In this document: in pieces, positions 50,976 through 62,089 of the stretch
How the letters are laid out: every line of letters begins with the position of its first letter
Numbering within the stretch: position 1 is the first letter of the stretch
Source: Sacculina carcini
Lineage: Eukaryota > Arthropoda > Thecostraca > Sacculinidae
Reading direction: 5' to 3'
Assembly: GCA_916048095.2 (NCBI GenBank)
Contig: OU696579.1
Span: 9,143,163-9,207,162, forward strand
Length of the DNA: 64,000 nucleotides
The notes under the pieces: model-generated
The model's database searches: none
Told to the model about the DNA's origin: nothing
The model's input: only the letters and a program-made list of their open reading frames with translations
Made by a program: the position numbers and the translations under genes

Positions 50976-53088
50976 TCCGCATCGACATCGGTTCGCATAT
51001 AGCTCTGCGATCGGCTCCTTCTGCGTCATATGGTGGTGCTCACGGTGGTTATTGGCATTCTCCACACTTCTATCCTTACTAGGCTGAGCACACGCCAGGG
51101 AGTTATATTTCGATATACTAATCCGTTCACAGGCCGACTGCAGCAGCGCCCACGAGGACGACAAAAACGATAAAATCGTAATCTCCAGGGTGATTAGCCT
51201 AACACCTTGCGGTCAACATCGCGAAACAATTATCAGATGTCTTGGCTGCGGTAACTATTATAGGGAGGCGTTGCTGTGATCCCTAATAAGAGCGTCCGTC
51301 GATTTTATCTATTGGTGCAGATTAGGCATGAATCGTCGATATCAGGCGACTGTCGGTATACGACTCTGTTTAATCGTGCTAGATCTGTAACAATGCAATC
51401 GGCCGGGTATCTCGACAGATCATAGCAAACATATGTTGTACATCGTTCGAACTAGAAAAACAGCACCAATAAGCTGCAGATACCCTGTCAATCTGATATA
51501 CTACCACTCTAAATGGGTGTAGATCGGGTTATATATATCAGTCCCCACGAATGACGATATCGCGTTTGTGAACAGTCTTACGTCACGAAGGGTTCTCTGG
51601 TCAATTGGTGATAACAGACGGTGACAATTCGAGAGCGACGCTCTTGAGGAGTACTTTTGGCGACGTGATACTCAACATACGAGGTAGAAATATGTTAGGG
51701 TGCGTGTTGGTCGCAAGGAAACTCGGTTGTGGAATGTTGTTGGCTACAAGAAAAATCTGTGTCTCAATCACAAATTTAATGCGAGGATACAACAGACGTT
51801 ATCGCTGCCAACATTCTATCCTATCTTTGACGGATAACTTCGACGACTGAGCAGCCCCAATTGTGCTACAGTGGTCTCCTCTTCTGAGTTTCTCCACGGA
51901 CGTTGCATAAAGCTGTGCTTAGCTGCTGTTAATGTACGACCGCCGAATATAGTCTTCCAGAAACATGTGCAGCGCCAACAGGGGCCAAAAAATGAGCTAC
52001 GATTGCCGGCTGGCTTCGGAAGCGCCTACACTCGCGCCGTATGACTGTTTGTACAAGTGCCTGACGACGTGAAAATACCAATCCTACGTTTCAAGTGTTT
52101 TCTGTTCATCCTAAAGGTATAAATACATCCTATCGCATGGAAGATGAGCTCGAGATCATTGCGTAGTGCTGCTCTTCTGATAACAAAAGGTTCAATTGCA
52201 CATCGAGGAGGCAGCGTAGAACGGGTGGAGGCCTATATAGACGTTTGGTAAGTCAACGGGCAGACTACTGCGATTTCACAGTAGGGTCTAGTCCTGCGCC
52301 AAGGTTTTGCGGAAGTTTCTGAACGAACGCCACCACATCATTGTGCTGATGCACCACAGGCGCCGACAATCACCCCCATTGCGACGCAAAGCACTCCGCT
52401 GAGGGTAAATAGTGGCGTAAGCCTTCACCTTATTCGAGTGAGCGTCGGCGGTGGCTGCTTGCTCAATTTGAGAGTTAGCTTGAAAAACTAAAAAATCAAA
52501 GTATATTTACAGACAAACGCGCGGGCATCATCACCCCCATGCGCACCTATAGGATCTCAAAACACCGCGGTCCTCAAACACGACTCCTTCACTTCTCACT
52601 CGGTCACATATGCGATCACACGCGCATGCACAGCTCAAGCAAAATTTAATGTAATGACCAGCGGAACAAATACACGGGACAAATATATATCCAGAACGCG
52701 CCACCAATGTCAGCAAGGGTCACCAAGGTGAGTAAGGTGGCTGACACACGTGCATACTCCGCCCCAACCATACTCACTACCGTGCTCACTCACTCTCTGC
52801 ACACATTATACAATCATACAACACCTGTTTTACAAGAAACAAAAATGAGATTGCTGCGGGTTCAGGGCTCCATTTCTCTCAGGTTATCGCCGCCTGTGTA
52901 TTATTTTGTGAGAAATATGTGTGAACGCAGTAGAATGTAATTTAATAGTGAAAGTATAAATGTTGTCGATATGTTTCATTAGCGTCACAATGTTTTGCAG
53001 GTCCTGTGATTTCATACATATTTTTGTTGTAGGGTGCACAGGACAAAACTGGTTAAAAAGAGATCAATACCGAGCCAACTTGGAAACT
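50976..53088. other. Non-coding, no feature seen
   Basis: This region has noticeably higher GC content than most of the window (51100-52700). I could not identify any protein domain, RNA gene or repeat in it. Confidence 0.4.
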
Positions 53089-53113
53089 CTCTTTCTCTCT
53101 CTCTCTCTCTCAT

Positions 53114-53157
<44 letters not shown>
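53089..53157. repeat. (CT)n-(TA)n microsatellite
   Basis: CT repeats with one interruption, then a pure TA tract. Confidence 0.96.
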
Positions 53158-53162
<5 letters not shown>

Positions 53163-53550
53163 AAAGATAAATACAGTGTTTACGACAATACTCGTTCTTG
53201 TTGATACTAAAGAGGTTATTGTTAATAAGATATGATTGTTCAACTAGAGGTTCTTGTTAATGTATTTGTGGTATATCAAACCTCATTTAATGCGGCATCA
53301 ATTTTCGTTGCATTGAAGTTTTCAGCTGCAAATGTCAAAACGAACTCGGAAGTAGCTTGTAACGACGCTAATAAAAATGTTTTCTATATCTTGATGAACC
53401 CAGTTATGTCATATGACTATGTGAACTAATAATATGGAACAACATGCAGGTTTTTGTACTTGCCAGGCTGAATTTTATAAATTACGTGTATTGACTGCCG
53501 TGCTTGCATAATTGTAATTTCATTTACCATTACTCAGGATTCTGACTATA

Positions 53551-54030
53551 TTACCGGCATATCTTGTGACACCTAGACTTTCCAAATCGCAATTTTTTTA
53601 ACACGGTTTTATCCCTGCCGTCTGTTTGAGATTGCTCGAGTTGTTGACGCCCAAGCTGCTCCGACAGTCCGTTTTCATGAGCCTTCAACAGCTGGTCGCA
53701 CAATAGCTTAATGACTTCGACGTGGAGGTCGAGAGGAGAACCATCGTTGAATGAATCGTTGGCGTCAATCTGATTTAGGTCCTCTTCTGTCGAATCCGAA
53801 GAGAGCGATAGTGAGCGAATCTGTTTGGAGGAAGTTGATGGTTCTGTCAGTGCTGTTTCCTGGAGATTGCGTTGATCCCGATTAGTCAAACGGTCTTCTA
53901 CTTGCCGTTCCAGCAGACTTGAGTGCAGACAAATCAACGGCAGTGCAAATACAGGCGCTAAGAACCACAATAGCACCACCAGCGACCTGGAACCATACAA
54001 CACACAAATACAACTGGACATATACATCAT
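53551..54030 (-). CDS. Possible secreted peptide precursor, unidentified
   Basis: An open frame on the minus strand. From the Met at 54030 it begins with a likely signal peptide (SLVVLLWFLAPVFALP, preceded by a short polar stretch). An acidic Ser/Thr-rich spacer follows, then an amphipathic helix-like part (SPLDLHVEVIKLLCDQLLKA) and the end KKLRFGKSRCHKICR. KK and LRFG-K look like prohormone cleavage and amidation sites (an LRF-amide). The SPLDL start recalls CRF/DH44-type peptides, but I cannot assign a family. A TTCCAG acceptor-like site at 53987 leaves open that the coding exon starts at 53986. The frame extends open upstream to 54189, but that part looks unlike protein. It could still be a chance ORF. 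Confidence 0.35.
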   Translation of the reverse strand: MMYMSSCICVLYGSRSLVVLLWFLAPVFALPLICLHSSLLERQVEDRLTNRDQRNLQETALTEPSTSSKQIRSLSLSSDSTEEDLNQIDANDSFNDGSPLDLHVEVIKLLCDQLLKAHENGLSEQLGRQQLEQSQTDGRDKTVLKKLRFGKSRCHKICR

Positions 54031-54423
54031 CTGCACATCATCATCTGCAGTTAAACCGAACCAGTGTTGTCCAATGGCGTCAGCTCTACTCCTGAATATA
54101 CCAGTGAGCCGAGGCCGAGTCCGGTTCGTGAAGGACCTATACGAAGATCGTCGCTTCCGACAAGGCGTCCATCGTATCTTGATGATCACATTCCTGTATG
54201 TTTGTTAGACCTATATGTATGTGTGTTTCTTATTTTCTTGTATTTTAAACCTAATTGTCATTTGTTTTCTTGGGGAAGAGAAGATGTGACGTGTGTATAA
54301 GTGTTGTACCGTATTGCGCCATATCAGAGAATGTAGAATGTGCAATCCAATCCTATGCATCTGCGTCCATGTATTGTGTCTCAATGGACAATCATGTGTG
54401 TACAATAAACGGAACAATGTGTT

Positions 54424-54700
54424 CATTGGCGGATCCAGGGAGGAGGACCAGGTGCTGAAGCCCATCCAAAGTGTTTCCATCAACTCCTCATAACCAAGAG
54501 GTTCACTAAAAGAGGTCAAGAAAATATATTTTTGTAGACTTTTTGATATAGACATCGCAAAGAATATTCGCACATTATTGTGTGTGTAACTGTGTATATA
54601 TCATTGAAAAATGTCCAAAGTCACGACCTTCACTCGCTACCTAGTCACTCATATATAATTCAGCCCCCCCTCCCCAAATTGCACTCCTGATCCGCTACCG
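54424..54700. mobile_element. hAT-type MITE with 8-bp target duplication
   Basis: Left end CATTGGCGGATCCAGGGAGG and right end CCTGATCCGCTACCG form imperfect inverted repeats around GCGGATC. The flanks AATGTGTT (54416-54423) and AATGCGTT (54701-54708) match at 7 of 8 positions. It is 277 bp long, with a related copy at 50712-50975. The 120-codon minus frame across it is not a gene. Confidence 0.82.
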
Positions 54701-54723
54701 AATGCGTTACAATATAGAGAGGG

Positions 54724-54886
54724 AGCAATTTAGTATTCCGCTATTTGGAGGTTTCCGCCATTTGAATTCCGCTCATCGGAGGTGCAATTAATTCCATGAG
54801 TATCTGATTGGGACAAGATAAATAGTTTGCTACTTGGATGATTCCGCTATTTCGAGGTCCTGTATTTGGGGAGCCAAGTGTACATA
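54724..54886. mobile_element. Remnant of the pogo-like MITE family
   Basis: Repeated TTCCGCTATTTGGAGG-type motifs, as in the elements at 24423-25061 and 37090-37426, and an end-like TATTTGGGGAGCC that mirrors GGCTCTCCAAATA. It is strongly decayed. Confidence 0.55.
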
Positions 54887-54894
54887 TACACAAG

Positions 54895-54948
54895 CAGCGC
54901 CACCTAGATACAGGTATCTAGGTAGATACAGGTATCTAGGTGGCGCTG
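54895..54948. repeat. 17-bp-arm perfect palindrome
   Basis: CAGCGCCACCTAGATAC and GTATCTAGGTGGCGCTG flank a 20-base spacer that itself repeats AGGTATCTAGG. The arms share their core with the palindrome at 43551-43580. Confidence 0.88.
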
Positions 54949-55084
54949 ACACCAAATTTGAGCAACTGCTAATGCAGTGGGTTTGTTTATTGTCTGGTTT
55001 ATTCCCTGTCAATAATGCCAATTATTGCCTATCCACCCTGGAGGCCTTGGTGATTCCACAATCAACATTAATCATATTGACCTT

Positions 55085-55890
55085 CACATTGATCATACTG
55101 AATCAAATCAAATCTGTTAATTCCTATATCTTCTCCCGTCTCGAATATTGCAATTATCTATTTTTCCACCTACCTCAAAAATATCTTCGCTCCCTTCAGT
55201 AAATCATTAACCTTTCCTGTCGATTCGTTTTGCGTCTTCCGCCTAGGACACCAACCTCTGTACATATTCGGCAACTAGGCTGGCTATCAGTCCCTTCCAG
55301 GATCCATCATAAGCTTTGCTGTCTTGTATATAAACATTTTCACTCGCCTTCTCATCCTTCCTACTTTCTTACCCTCCTACAGTGCATCGAGCGACCTTCC
55401 AGTCGCCGTCTTGTACCTCTTGTTTTTCCTGCTCTTCATGAGTCAAACTGGTCGGCCAAGTCATTCTAGTTTTCTGCTCCCCGTCTTCACAATCAACTTC
55501 CTCCTCATGTCCTGAAGGAAAAATCATACTCCTCATTCTCTTTTGCGCTGCATACATTTTTGCTATCTTTGCCCACACCTCTGACTCCTCCCTTTTCGAC
55601 AGCACTAAATCTTGTTCTCTCTACATTCGTTTTTCTTGGTTACCAGTGTTAATGTATGATGTGATGTGTGATGTGATGTATGTTACTGCGTAAGGTATTT
55701 CTTTTGCTGTTATTATACTCGTTTTTATCTTTTATTATCAAGTGTGTTATTTTTGCTGGCTCATATATTTTCCCTCTATGAGCTAACACTCCTTTATATT
55801 GTTAGCACCAGTTTTACTCTTTTACGCGCCTCTGCTCTACTTGGCGGTATATCAAATAATTGTTTGTTTGTTTTGTTTGTTTGTTTGATA
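55085..55890 (+). pseudogene. 5'-truncated, decayed copy of LINE family A
   Basis: Plus-strand frames align with ORF2 of 59126-62059: NSYIFSRLEYCNYLFFHLPQ, then after a stop FVLRLPPRTPTSVHIRQLGW. CCLVYKHFHSPSHPSYF and an ESNWSAKSF piece follow. Stops and frameshifts break it. Its 3' end has a (GTTT)n tail (about 55858-55890), where the full copy has (GTT)n. The tail is preceded by TATATCAAATA, shared with the fragment near 58420. Confidence 0.85.
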
Positions 55891-56078
55891 TGTCCATTGT
55901 TATTAAAATTACTGACAAAGGGCTCAACAAACCGGCGCCTATATTGAATTAGAAAAATTATGTCTACAATCACCCAGCTGAATTAACTTTCATCATTTGT
56001 GCTAGATGGTCGTCATCCTCCGGACGTGTGTACAAGTCAACACATACACAAGGGATTATTAATTATTTATTATTAATT

Positions 56079-56450
56079 ACAGGCAAATCCAGAAGCATGG
56101 GAAGAGTGCAAGCACTATTACCACCCTAAGGTGGCCCCATGTACCGGAAGCGCCCAAAAGATTCAGAGAGAAAAATAGTTCGAAAAGAAAAAAGTCTAGA
56201 AAAAGATTTGGAAAGAAAATAATAAATAAATAACAATCAATAATAAACCATCGTCCGATAACACTCCATAATGTCACTCCGCCCACGTTCCTCAATAAAT
56301 AATAGCAATCAACAATAAATATGTAATTCAGTAAGTAACGACCATCAATAAATAAGAATAAATATTAATAAATAAGTAAGAAATAACAATCAAGAACAAT
56401 AAATATGATTCAATAAGAAATATCCAACAATAAATAAAAATAAAAATATA
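56079..56450 (-). mobile_element. LINE family B 3' end and AT-rich region, reverse copy
   Basis: Near-identical in reverse orientation to 19300-19525 (GGGCGCTTCCGGTACATGGG; ACGTGGGCGGAGTGACATTA; GGATTTGCCTGTAATTA), followed by ATAAATA-rich repeats matching 19200-19300. No coding part is retained. Confidence 0.8.
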
Positions 56451-57853
56451 ATAATGTAATATAAACAAGCACATGATGGTATATTTGCAAGATACGCCAC
56501 AAAAAATATATATATAATTTTATGTGTTTTAAAGTTAAAGTTTTACAGTTAAAGTGCTTGAGTAATACATAGTACATGTTTTTTAGATTCTCAGCAAAAT
56601 TGGGATTACATTGACGAAGTATATTTCAATAAACATTACTATATACATATTGTGAGTTAAAATAAATAATATCCGTAAGTTTGAGGAAAAATCGTCAATA
56701 TGTAAACGAGTGCGTCAAAGACGGAAATCGTTCCTTGATGATTGAAAATCATGCACAATGTGACACCTCATGACTGACACAGAGAGAGCGAGAGTACTGA
56801 CCAAAATAATCTGAGCTTGTGATTTAGCCCAACCATATTCAGTGAGACGATGTGGCTAAATATATACCAGAATATTTGTCAGCTTAGTCAGCAATATTTT
56901 CAGAGACAGCACCTGGACAGTGATGTTTCGTTGATCAAATTCCAGCACCAATAGACCTCTGCGGTGGGAAAGGACTGAACCGCAGATGGCTGTTTGTTTG
57001 TATGTCTGTGTGTACTTCGTCAACGTTAGCTCAACACTCGTCGGTTTTTGAGTGGGTGCATGTAGAACTCTCTAAACATGCCGTCCTTTGCATGAACGTT
57101 ACGCTCTTGCCATGTCGATATTAATCCAGTAAAATATTATGTCTATAATCACTTAATCAAATATATGCATTTGTATGTGTATGTGTGCGTGTGTATGTGC
57201 TGACTAGCTTGTAGGCGTAGAAATATATCTGCGTTTGTGTGCGCGTGCAGTAGCGTAGACATGATCCGTTATGCGCATGCGTGTTATGCACGTGCTAGTG
57301 GGGGATATTGTTGGCACGCTCCATATTAAGCGTCGCATTTGAGTGACCTCTGACATTGCAAACATGTACGCATGTGTATGTATGGGTTTATTCGTACACG
57401 TGGATGCTTGTCGATTATAATGTATGTCAATGTGTGTGTGTGTGTGTGTGTGTCTACGTGTGTGAGTACGTGTTTGTATGTATGTGATATATGAGCGGAT
57501 CTGTGTGCTTGCGCCTCATGGTGAGCCAGTGGGTGAGTTTGCGTTGTATTTGTGTCGAAATGCGCATGTGTCGACCTGCGTTTGTGTGTCTATATCCTGG
57601 GCCAAATGTTGGTTGTACCGTTTAATCCAGTTTATTTGAGGTAATTAGATTAAGATATTTCGTATAGGAAATGACATAAGAGAGTTCATGCGCTTATTTG
57701 TGAAGGCTTCATATTAGGAAGCATCCGGAAATAAAGCACTGAGAATAAGTGAATAGCATGGCTTCAGATTAATGTGCCCAAAATTCGCTGTTGCTGAAAA
57801 TAGCACTGGCGAAACCGTAAAAAGACACAACATGCTACAAATACAACGCCTGG
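56451..57853. other. Non-coding, no feature seen
   Basis: Short GT-rich tract at about 57430-57455. Otherwise no recognisable element. Confidence 0.5.
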
Positions 57854-58211
57854 CATGGGCGTAAATTTGTGTCGAGGCTCTGGGGGGATGACATTCATCA
57901 TGTATTTGTGTTCAAAGTTGACTCAGTTGGTCAATTGCATGGTACCCTCAACAATTAACAACTCAGTCTATTCAATCACAACACACATATCTCAATGAAA
58001 AGTGTATTGCGTAATATAACTCTTCACATATTTATAATTTCTTGCATTTTTGGTCTATTGTCATTTGGCTTCTATGCTGATTTCGATGACAATATACCCA
58101 ATGAACTGAACTTAGCAGAATTATCGAGGGGTATAATTGCATATTCATACCCCCCAGCCAATTTGTCGGGAGGTATATATACCCCCCATACCCCCAGGAT
58201 TTACGTCCATG
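57854..58211 (+). mobile_element. MITE with CATGGGCGTAAAT ends and perfect 8-bp target duplication
   Basis: The left end CATGGGCGTAAAT and right end ATTTACGTCCATG are inverted repeats of 13 bp with one mismatch. The direct repeat ACGCCTGG flanks it exactly (57846-57853 and 58212-58219). It is 358 bp long. A second copy lies at 62889-63242 in the same orientation and a fragment at 49084-49204. The 8-bp duplication suggests hAT-superfamily mobilisation, though the CATGGG end is not a classical hAT terminus. The 78-codon frame inside is not a gene. Confidence 0.87.
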
Positions 58212-58399
58212 ACGCCTGGCAATCAACATGACATACGAATACCGCTTAAAAGGAAGTTCAACACTAGGGATTCCAAAAAATTACCTAAAAAAAAAACTTT
58301 ATTTTCGAGAAAAAGAAGCCTAAAAAGTAACCTAAAAATACCCTATGAGTTTTAATGTTATTATCACTTTTGTATCACTTTATCACATTTTTATCACTC

Positions 58400-58445
58400 C
58401 TTTGCTGATTAGTGCGCTATATCAAATACACGATTTATTTGTTGT
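58400..58445 (+). mobile_element. Tiny LINE family A 3'-end fragment
   Basis: TAGTGCGCTATATCAAATAC followed by TTTGTTGTTTG resembles the last bases of the full LINE A (read on the minus strand at about 58622-58680). A short retrotransposed tail is the simplest reading. Confidence 0.45.
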
Positions 58446-59125
58446 TTGTATGTGAACCTATGAAGTAACCTAATAACCTATAAAAGGAACCTTAAAATCA
58501 CCAAGCCTTCGTAAAAATAACCCACCTCAAACAAGATCAATTTCTGTTTGCAGCTCTGAAGGAAGAAAATACACCAGTCCTTCTTTTCTCTACTCTTTCC
58601 GAGTTGGAACTATTTTTCCATCCTCAACAACAACAACAACAACAACAACAACATATATTTAATATAGCGCACATATTTATACACAGGCGCGAAAGAGACA
58701 ACCGACAGGAACATCACAGCGAGCAGGGAGTAGGCACAAATAGAAAAATGAAAACACGTTTGCAAACTGGAACATGCTAGATGGCCGTTGGCTATCAGAT
58801 AGCTCATCCGCCCTTGAAACAGGTTTTGTTTTTTTTCCTGTCGGGTGTCTAGCCACCCTCCTCACTGCAGAACAGTGGGGGAGTCGGTTTAGTCGCCGAC
58901 GACTCGACCGTGAATCTGGTTGTACTGGAATTACACGGTTACCAGTAGCAGGGCGAAGCCTGACCAGACAACGACGAATGCAAGAGATGCAAAAAAAGGG
59001 ACGCAGCAACGAAAACATATAATTCACAGTGAGTAAAAAGACAAATATCAAGCAAGAACAACGAGGGTACAACACAGGACGATCAGCACGAACAACACAC
59101 ATATAATCAAAGACAAATCATACAT

Positions 59126-62059
59126 TTAGTCATGAAGAGAACGAGTGAGCAGATATTTATGAAGATCAGCAGAAAAGGATCGGAATGAAGACTTGTGGTG
59201 AAGGTAAGATGGAAGCGAGTTATAGATACGAGGAGCATAGAAATAAAAAGATTTGGATGACCAAGAGGATTGATTAAGAGCAGGAGGACAGACTAATGGC
59301 ACAGGAATGCGACAAGAAGTGCGATTATTGAGAGTCAATAGGGAACGGAGATATGAGGGAGAAGAGGGAGAGTGGATAAGTTTGAAGACCAGACAACATA
59401 CCTTATAGCGGATACGAGAAAGAGCAGGTAACCAACCGAGCTGTCGGATGTGCACCGAAGTAGGGGTTCGCGGAGGAAGCCTCAGTACAAACCGACAAGC
59501 AAGGTTGATCACTGCTTGAAGTTGGCGGATAGATTTCAAGGGAAGATGGAAGAAGAGCGAGTTGCAATAGTCGATCTTGGAAAAGATATAGGAATTTACC
59601 AGAAGACTAGCGGATGAGGCATCAATCGACGAACGAATAGGGTAAAATTGTCGGAGTAAAAAGCGGCACGAGCGGATAAGCTGAGAAAAATGAGTCGAGA
59701 AAGAAAGGTTAGGATCGAACAAGACACCCAAATTGCGCATTTGATTGGCTAGCGGAAGGTTGATAGAGTGAGGAGAAATTCGAGGAGGGTGAAAGACTAG
59801 ATATTCTGTTTTGTCAGGGTTGAGAACAAGTTTACGTGAAGCAGCCCAAGAAGAAATCTGGGTGAGCAGCATAGAGACCAAATTTGAAGAATGAGGAGAA
59901 AGAGGAAAATAAATTTGGATGTCGTCAGCGTATACGTGAAATGAAACTGGATAGCTGCGGAGCATAGGACAAAGGGATGATACGTATAAGTTGAAAAGTA
60001 AAGGACCAAGAAGTGAGCCTTGTGGAACCCCGGAGGTGAGAGGAAAGTCGCATGATAAAGCCGCATTACTGCGAACAGCATAGGAACGATCATTTAGATA
60101 TGAGGTAAGAAGAGAAAGTGCAGTGGATGTGAGGCCTAGATGAGCAAGATCGCAGCATAAGATTTCGTGGTCGACTAGATCGAAGGCAGCAGAAAAATCT
60201 AAGGAAATCAGAAGCACGGAATTTCCAAATGAAAAATTAGAGAATAGATCATTGGAGAGGCAGAGAAGAAGTGTTTCGGTAGAGTGCTGAGATACAAAAC
60301 CAGATTGGCAGGGATCGAGAACAGGCAAGATGATAGGCCGTAATTGAACAAGGATGGCAGATTCTAGAAGCTTGGAGGACAGAGATAGAATAGAAATTGG
60401 ACGATAGTTGCATGGAAGAGAGGGATCAAGATTGGATTTTTTGAGAATCGGCAGTATAGTGGCATGTTTGGAAACTAAGAATGAACCGTGAAGGAAAGAA
60501 GAGTTAACCATATATGTGAAAAGTGGAGTAAGGAGTATAATAGCATCAGAGAGAGCAGAAAATTGTATGGGGTCAGTGGGACATTTAGACCTCTGAAGTT
60601 TGGTAAGAAAGCGTGCTGTGGTAGACGGAGCAATCGAGGAAAAAGAGGAAACAGTGCTAAGGCAAGGAGGAAATTGGAGAGGAAAAGTGCTAGTGAGTAA
60701 TTTGGATTGCAAGGATGCAATTTTACAAGAGAAAAATGAGGCGAATTCACTAGCAGATATTGAGCAAGATGACTTAGAAGAGCGACCAGAAATAGATTTC
60801 AGAGTCATCCATCGTGAGCGAGATGATTGGAGTTGGCGTAATTGTGAACGATAGAAATTAGATTTTGACAAAGCAACCACAGAGAAAAAGGATTTGCGGG
60901 CACTACAGAAAGAGAACCATGATGAACAAGAGCGAAAGCGCCGCCAAGAACGCTCACGGGCTCTGCATTCTGAACGCAAGCGGGATAGATCGGACGACCA
61001 CCAGGGAGGAGGAGGAGATCTTGAGCGAAAGTGATGTAAGCGCAAAGGGAAGATCTGACCATTGATGAGGGAGAGAGAGTCGGATATAAACTTGGGGAGG
61101 AGGAGTGGTGGGAGGAACAAATAGTTTGAGGGATTCAGAAGAGAGGTAACCAAACGACAAAATAATAAAGGATCAAATTTTTTGTAATCACGAAGCATCA
61201 GTGAAGCGGGAGAAGGCTTAGAAGGTGAAGGAAGAGAAACACAAAATGTGATGAGGCTATGATCAGATATGAGAGAATCAGGGGGGTAAGTGAATGTATC
61301 GAGGAGAGACAGTCTGGAGGAGTGCGTACAGATCACAAGGTCGAGGGTATGACCGGATAGGTGAGTAGCACCGCTGTTCATAATGGAAAGATCCCAAGAA
61401 TTGAGCAGAGTTAGAAAATCAGACACATGCGCATGAGATGGTGAGTCAATCCAGAAATTAAAATCGCCTAGAACAATGAAATTATGGGAGAATGTATCTG
61501 AGAAGAAAGATAGGAGTGTATCAAATTCAGATAAAAATACTGAGGATGTGCCAGTGTGATCGTGTCGATATAACAATAGAATACCTAATTTAGGGTGTGA
61601 AGGAAAAGAAAGCGAGAATGCAGCGTATTCAAAGGAACTACAAGGAAATTGTAGAGTAGATAAAAGTGATAAAGATAAAGAACAGTGATAAACAGCACCA
61701 ACACCACCACCGCAAGATTTTCGAGAAGATGTGAGATCGCGAGACACATGCAGGAAGTTAAATGAAAGTGGAAGTTGGGCGGAAAACGATGAAACGTCGC
61801 TGTCAAAAAGCCAGGTCTCGGTGAGAAAAAAGAGTGAGAAGTTGTGATAGAGAATGACATTAGAAACAAAATTAGCTTTATTACGTACAGACCGAATATT
61901 GAGCAGGCCAACCAAGGAGGAAATACAATTAGTGACGGCTAAGTGAGATATATGAGCAGATTGGGTAAGATTGTTAATAGCAGAATTGTTGGATACGAGG
62001 GAAACCAGATGTGAGGAATGACAAGATTGAGCAATAGCTGTAGAGTCAGAAACATGCAT
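59126..62059 (-). CDS. LINE ORF2: AP endonuclease and reverse transcriptase
   Basis: A 977-residue uninterrupted polyprotein. Residues about 50-275 form an apurinic-type endonuclease that nicks the target: LNIRSVRNK (53-61), TETWL (80-84), GDFN (198-201), TLDLVI (238-243) and SDH (265-267). Residues about 535-770 form the reverse transcriptase: NYRPISILS (551-559), DFSAAFDLVDH (621-631), GVPQGSLLGPLLF (677-689), the catalytic YADD (710-713) and LNPDKTE (747-753). A C-terminal region follows (RLPPRTPTSVHIRQLGWLP and APRIYNSLP). All catalytic motifs are present and the length is usual for CR1/L2-like ORF2. This copy could encode an active enzyme, unlike the two decayed relatives in the window. 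Confidence 0.93.
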   Translation of the reverse strand: MHVSDSTAIAQSCHSSHLVSLVSNNSAINNLTQSAHISHLAVTNCISSLVGLLNIRSVRNKANFVSNVILYHNFSLFFLTETWLFDSDVSSFSAQLPLSFNFLHVSRDLTSSRKSCGGGVGAVYHCSLSLSLLSTLQFPCSSFEYAAFSLSFPSHPKLGILLLYRHDHTGTSSVFLSEFDTLLSFFSDTFSHNFIVLGDFNFWIDSPSHAHVSDFLTLLNSWDLSIMNSGATHLSGHTLDLVICTHSSRLSLLDTFTYPPDSLISDHSLITFCVSLPSPSKPSPASLMLRDYKKFDPLLFCRLVTSLLNPSNYLFLPPLLLPKFISDSLSLINGQIFPLRLHHFRSRSPPPPWWSSDLSRLRSECRARERSWRRFRSCSSWFSFCSARKSFFSVVALSKSNFYRSQLRQLQSSRSRWMTLKSISGRSSKSSCSISASEFASFFSCKIASLQSKLLTSTFPLQFPPCLSTVSSFSSIAPSTTARFLTKLQRSKCPTDPIQFSALSDAIILLTPLFTYMVNSSFLHGSFLVSKHATILPILKKSNLDPSLPCNYRPISILSLSSKLLESAILVQLRPIILPVLDPCQSGFVSQHSTETLLLCLSNDLFSNFSFGNSVLLISLDFSAAFDLVDHEILCCDLAHLGLTSTALSLLTSYLNDRSYAVRSNAALSCDFPLTSGVPQGSLLGPLLFNLYVSSLCPMLRSYPVSFHVYADDIQIYFPLSPHSSNLVSMLLTQISSWAASRKLVLNPDKTEYLVFHPPRISPHSINLPLANQMRNLGVLFDPNLSFSTHFSQLIRSCRFLLRQFYPIRSSIDASSASLLVNSYIFSKIDYCNSLFFHLPLKSIRQLQAVINLACRFVLRLPPRTPTSVHIRQLGWLPALSRIRYKVCCLVFKLIHSPSSPSYLRSLLTLNNRTSCRIPVPLVCPPALNQSSWSSKSFYFYAPRIYNSLPSYLHHKSSFRSFSADLHKYLLTRSLHD

Positions 62060-62089
62060 TTTAGGAAGAGAAGAGTCAGACTTGGGTTG

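Noticed and set aside
54211-54573. 120-codon minus frame similar to the one at 50549-50854
   Set aside because: The similarity is explained by two copies of the same hAT-like MITE, not by a conserved protein.
58610-59102. 65- and 141-codon minus frames downstream of LINE ORF2
   Set aside because: They lie in the LINE 3' UTR. They show no domain and are not shared as frames by the other copies.
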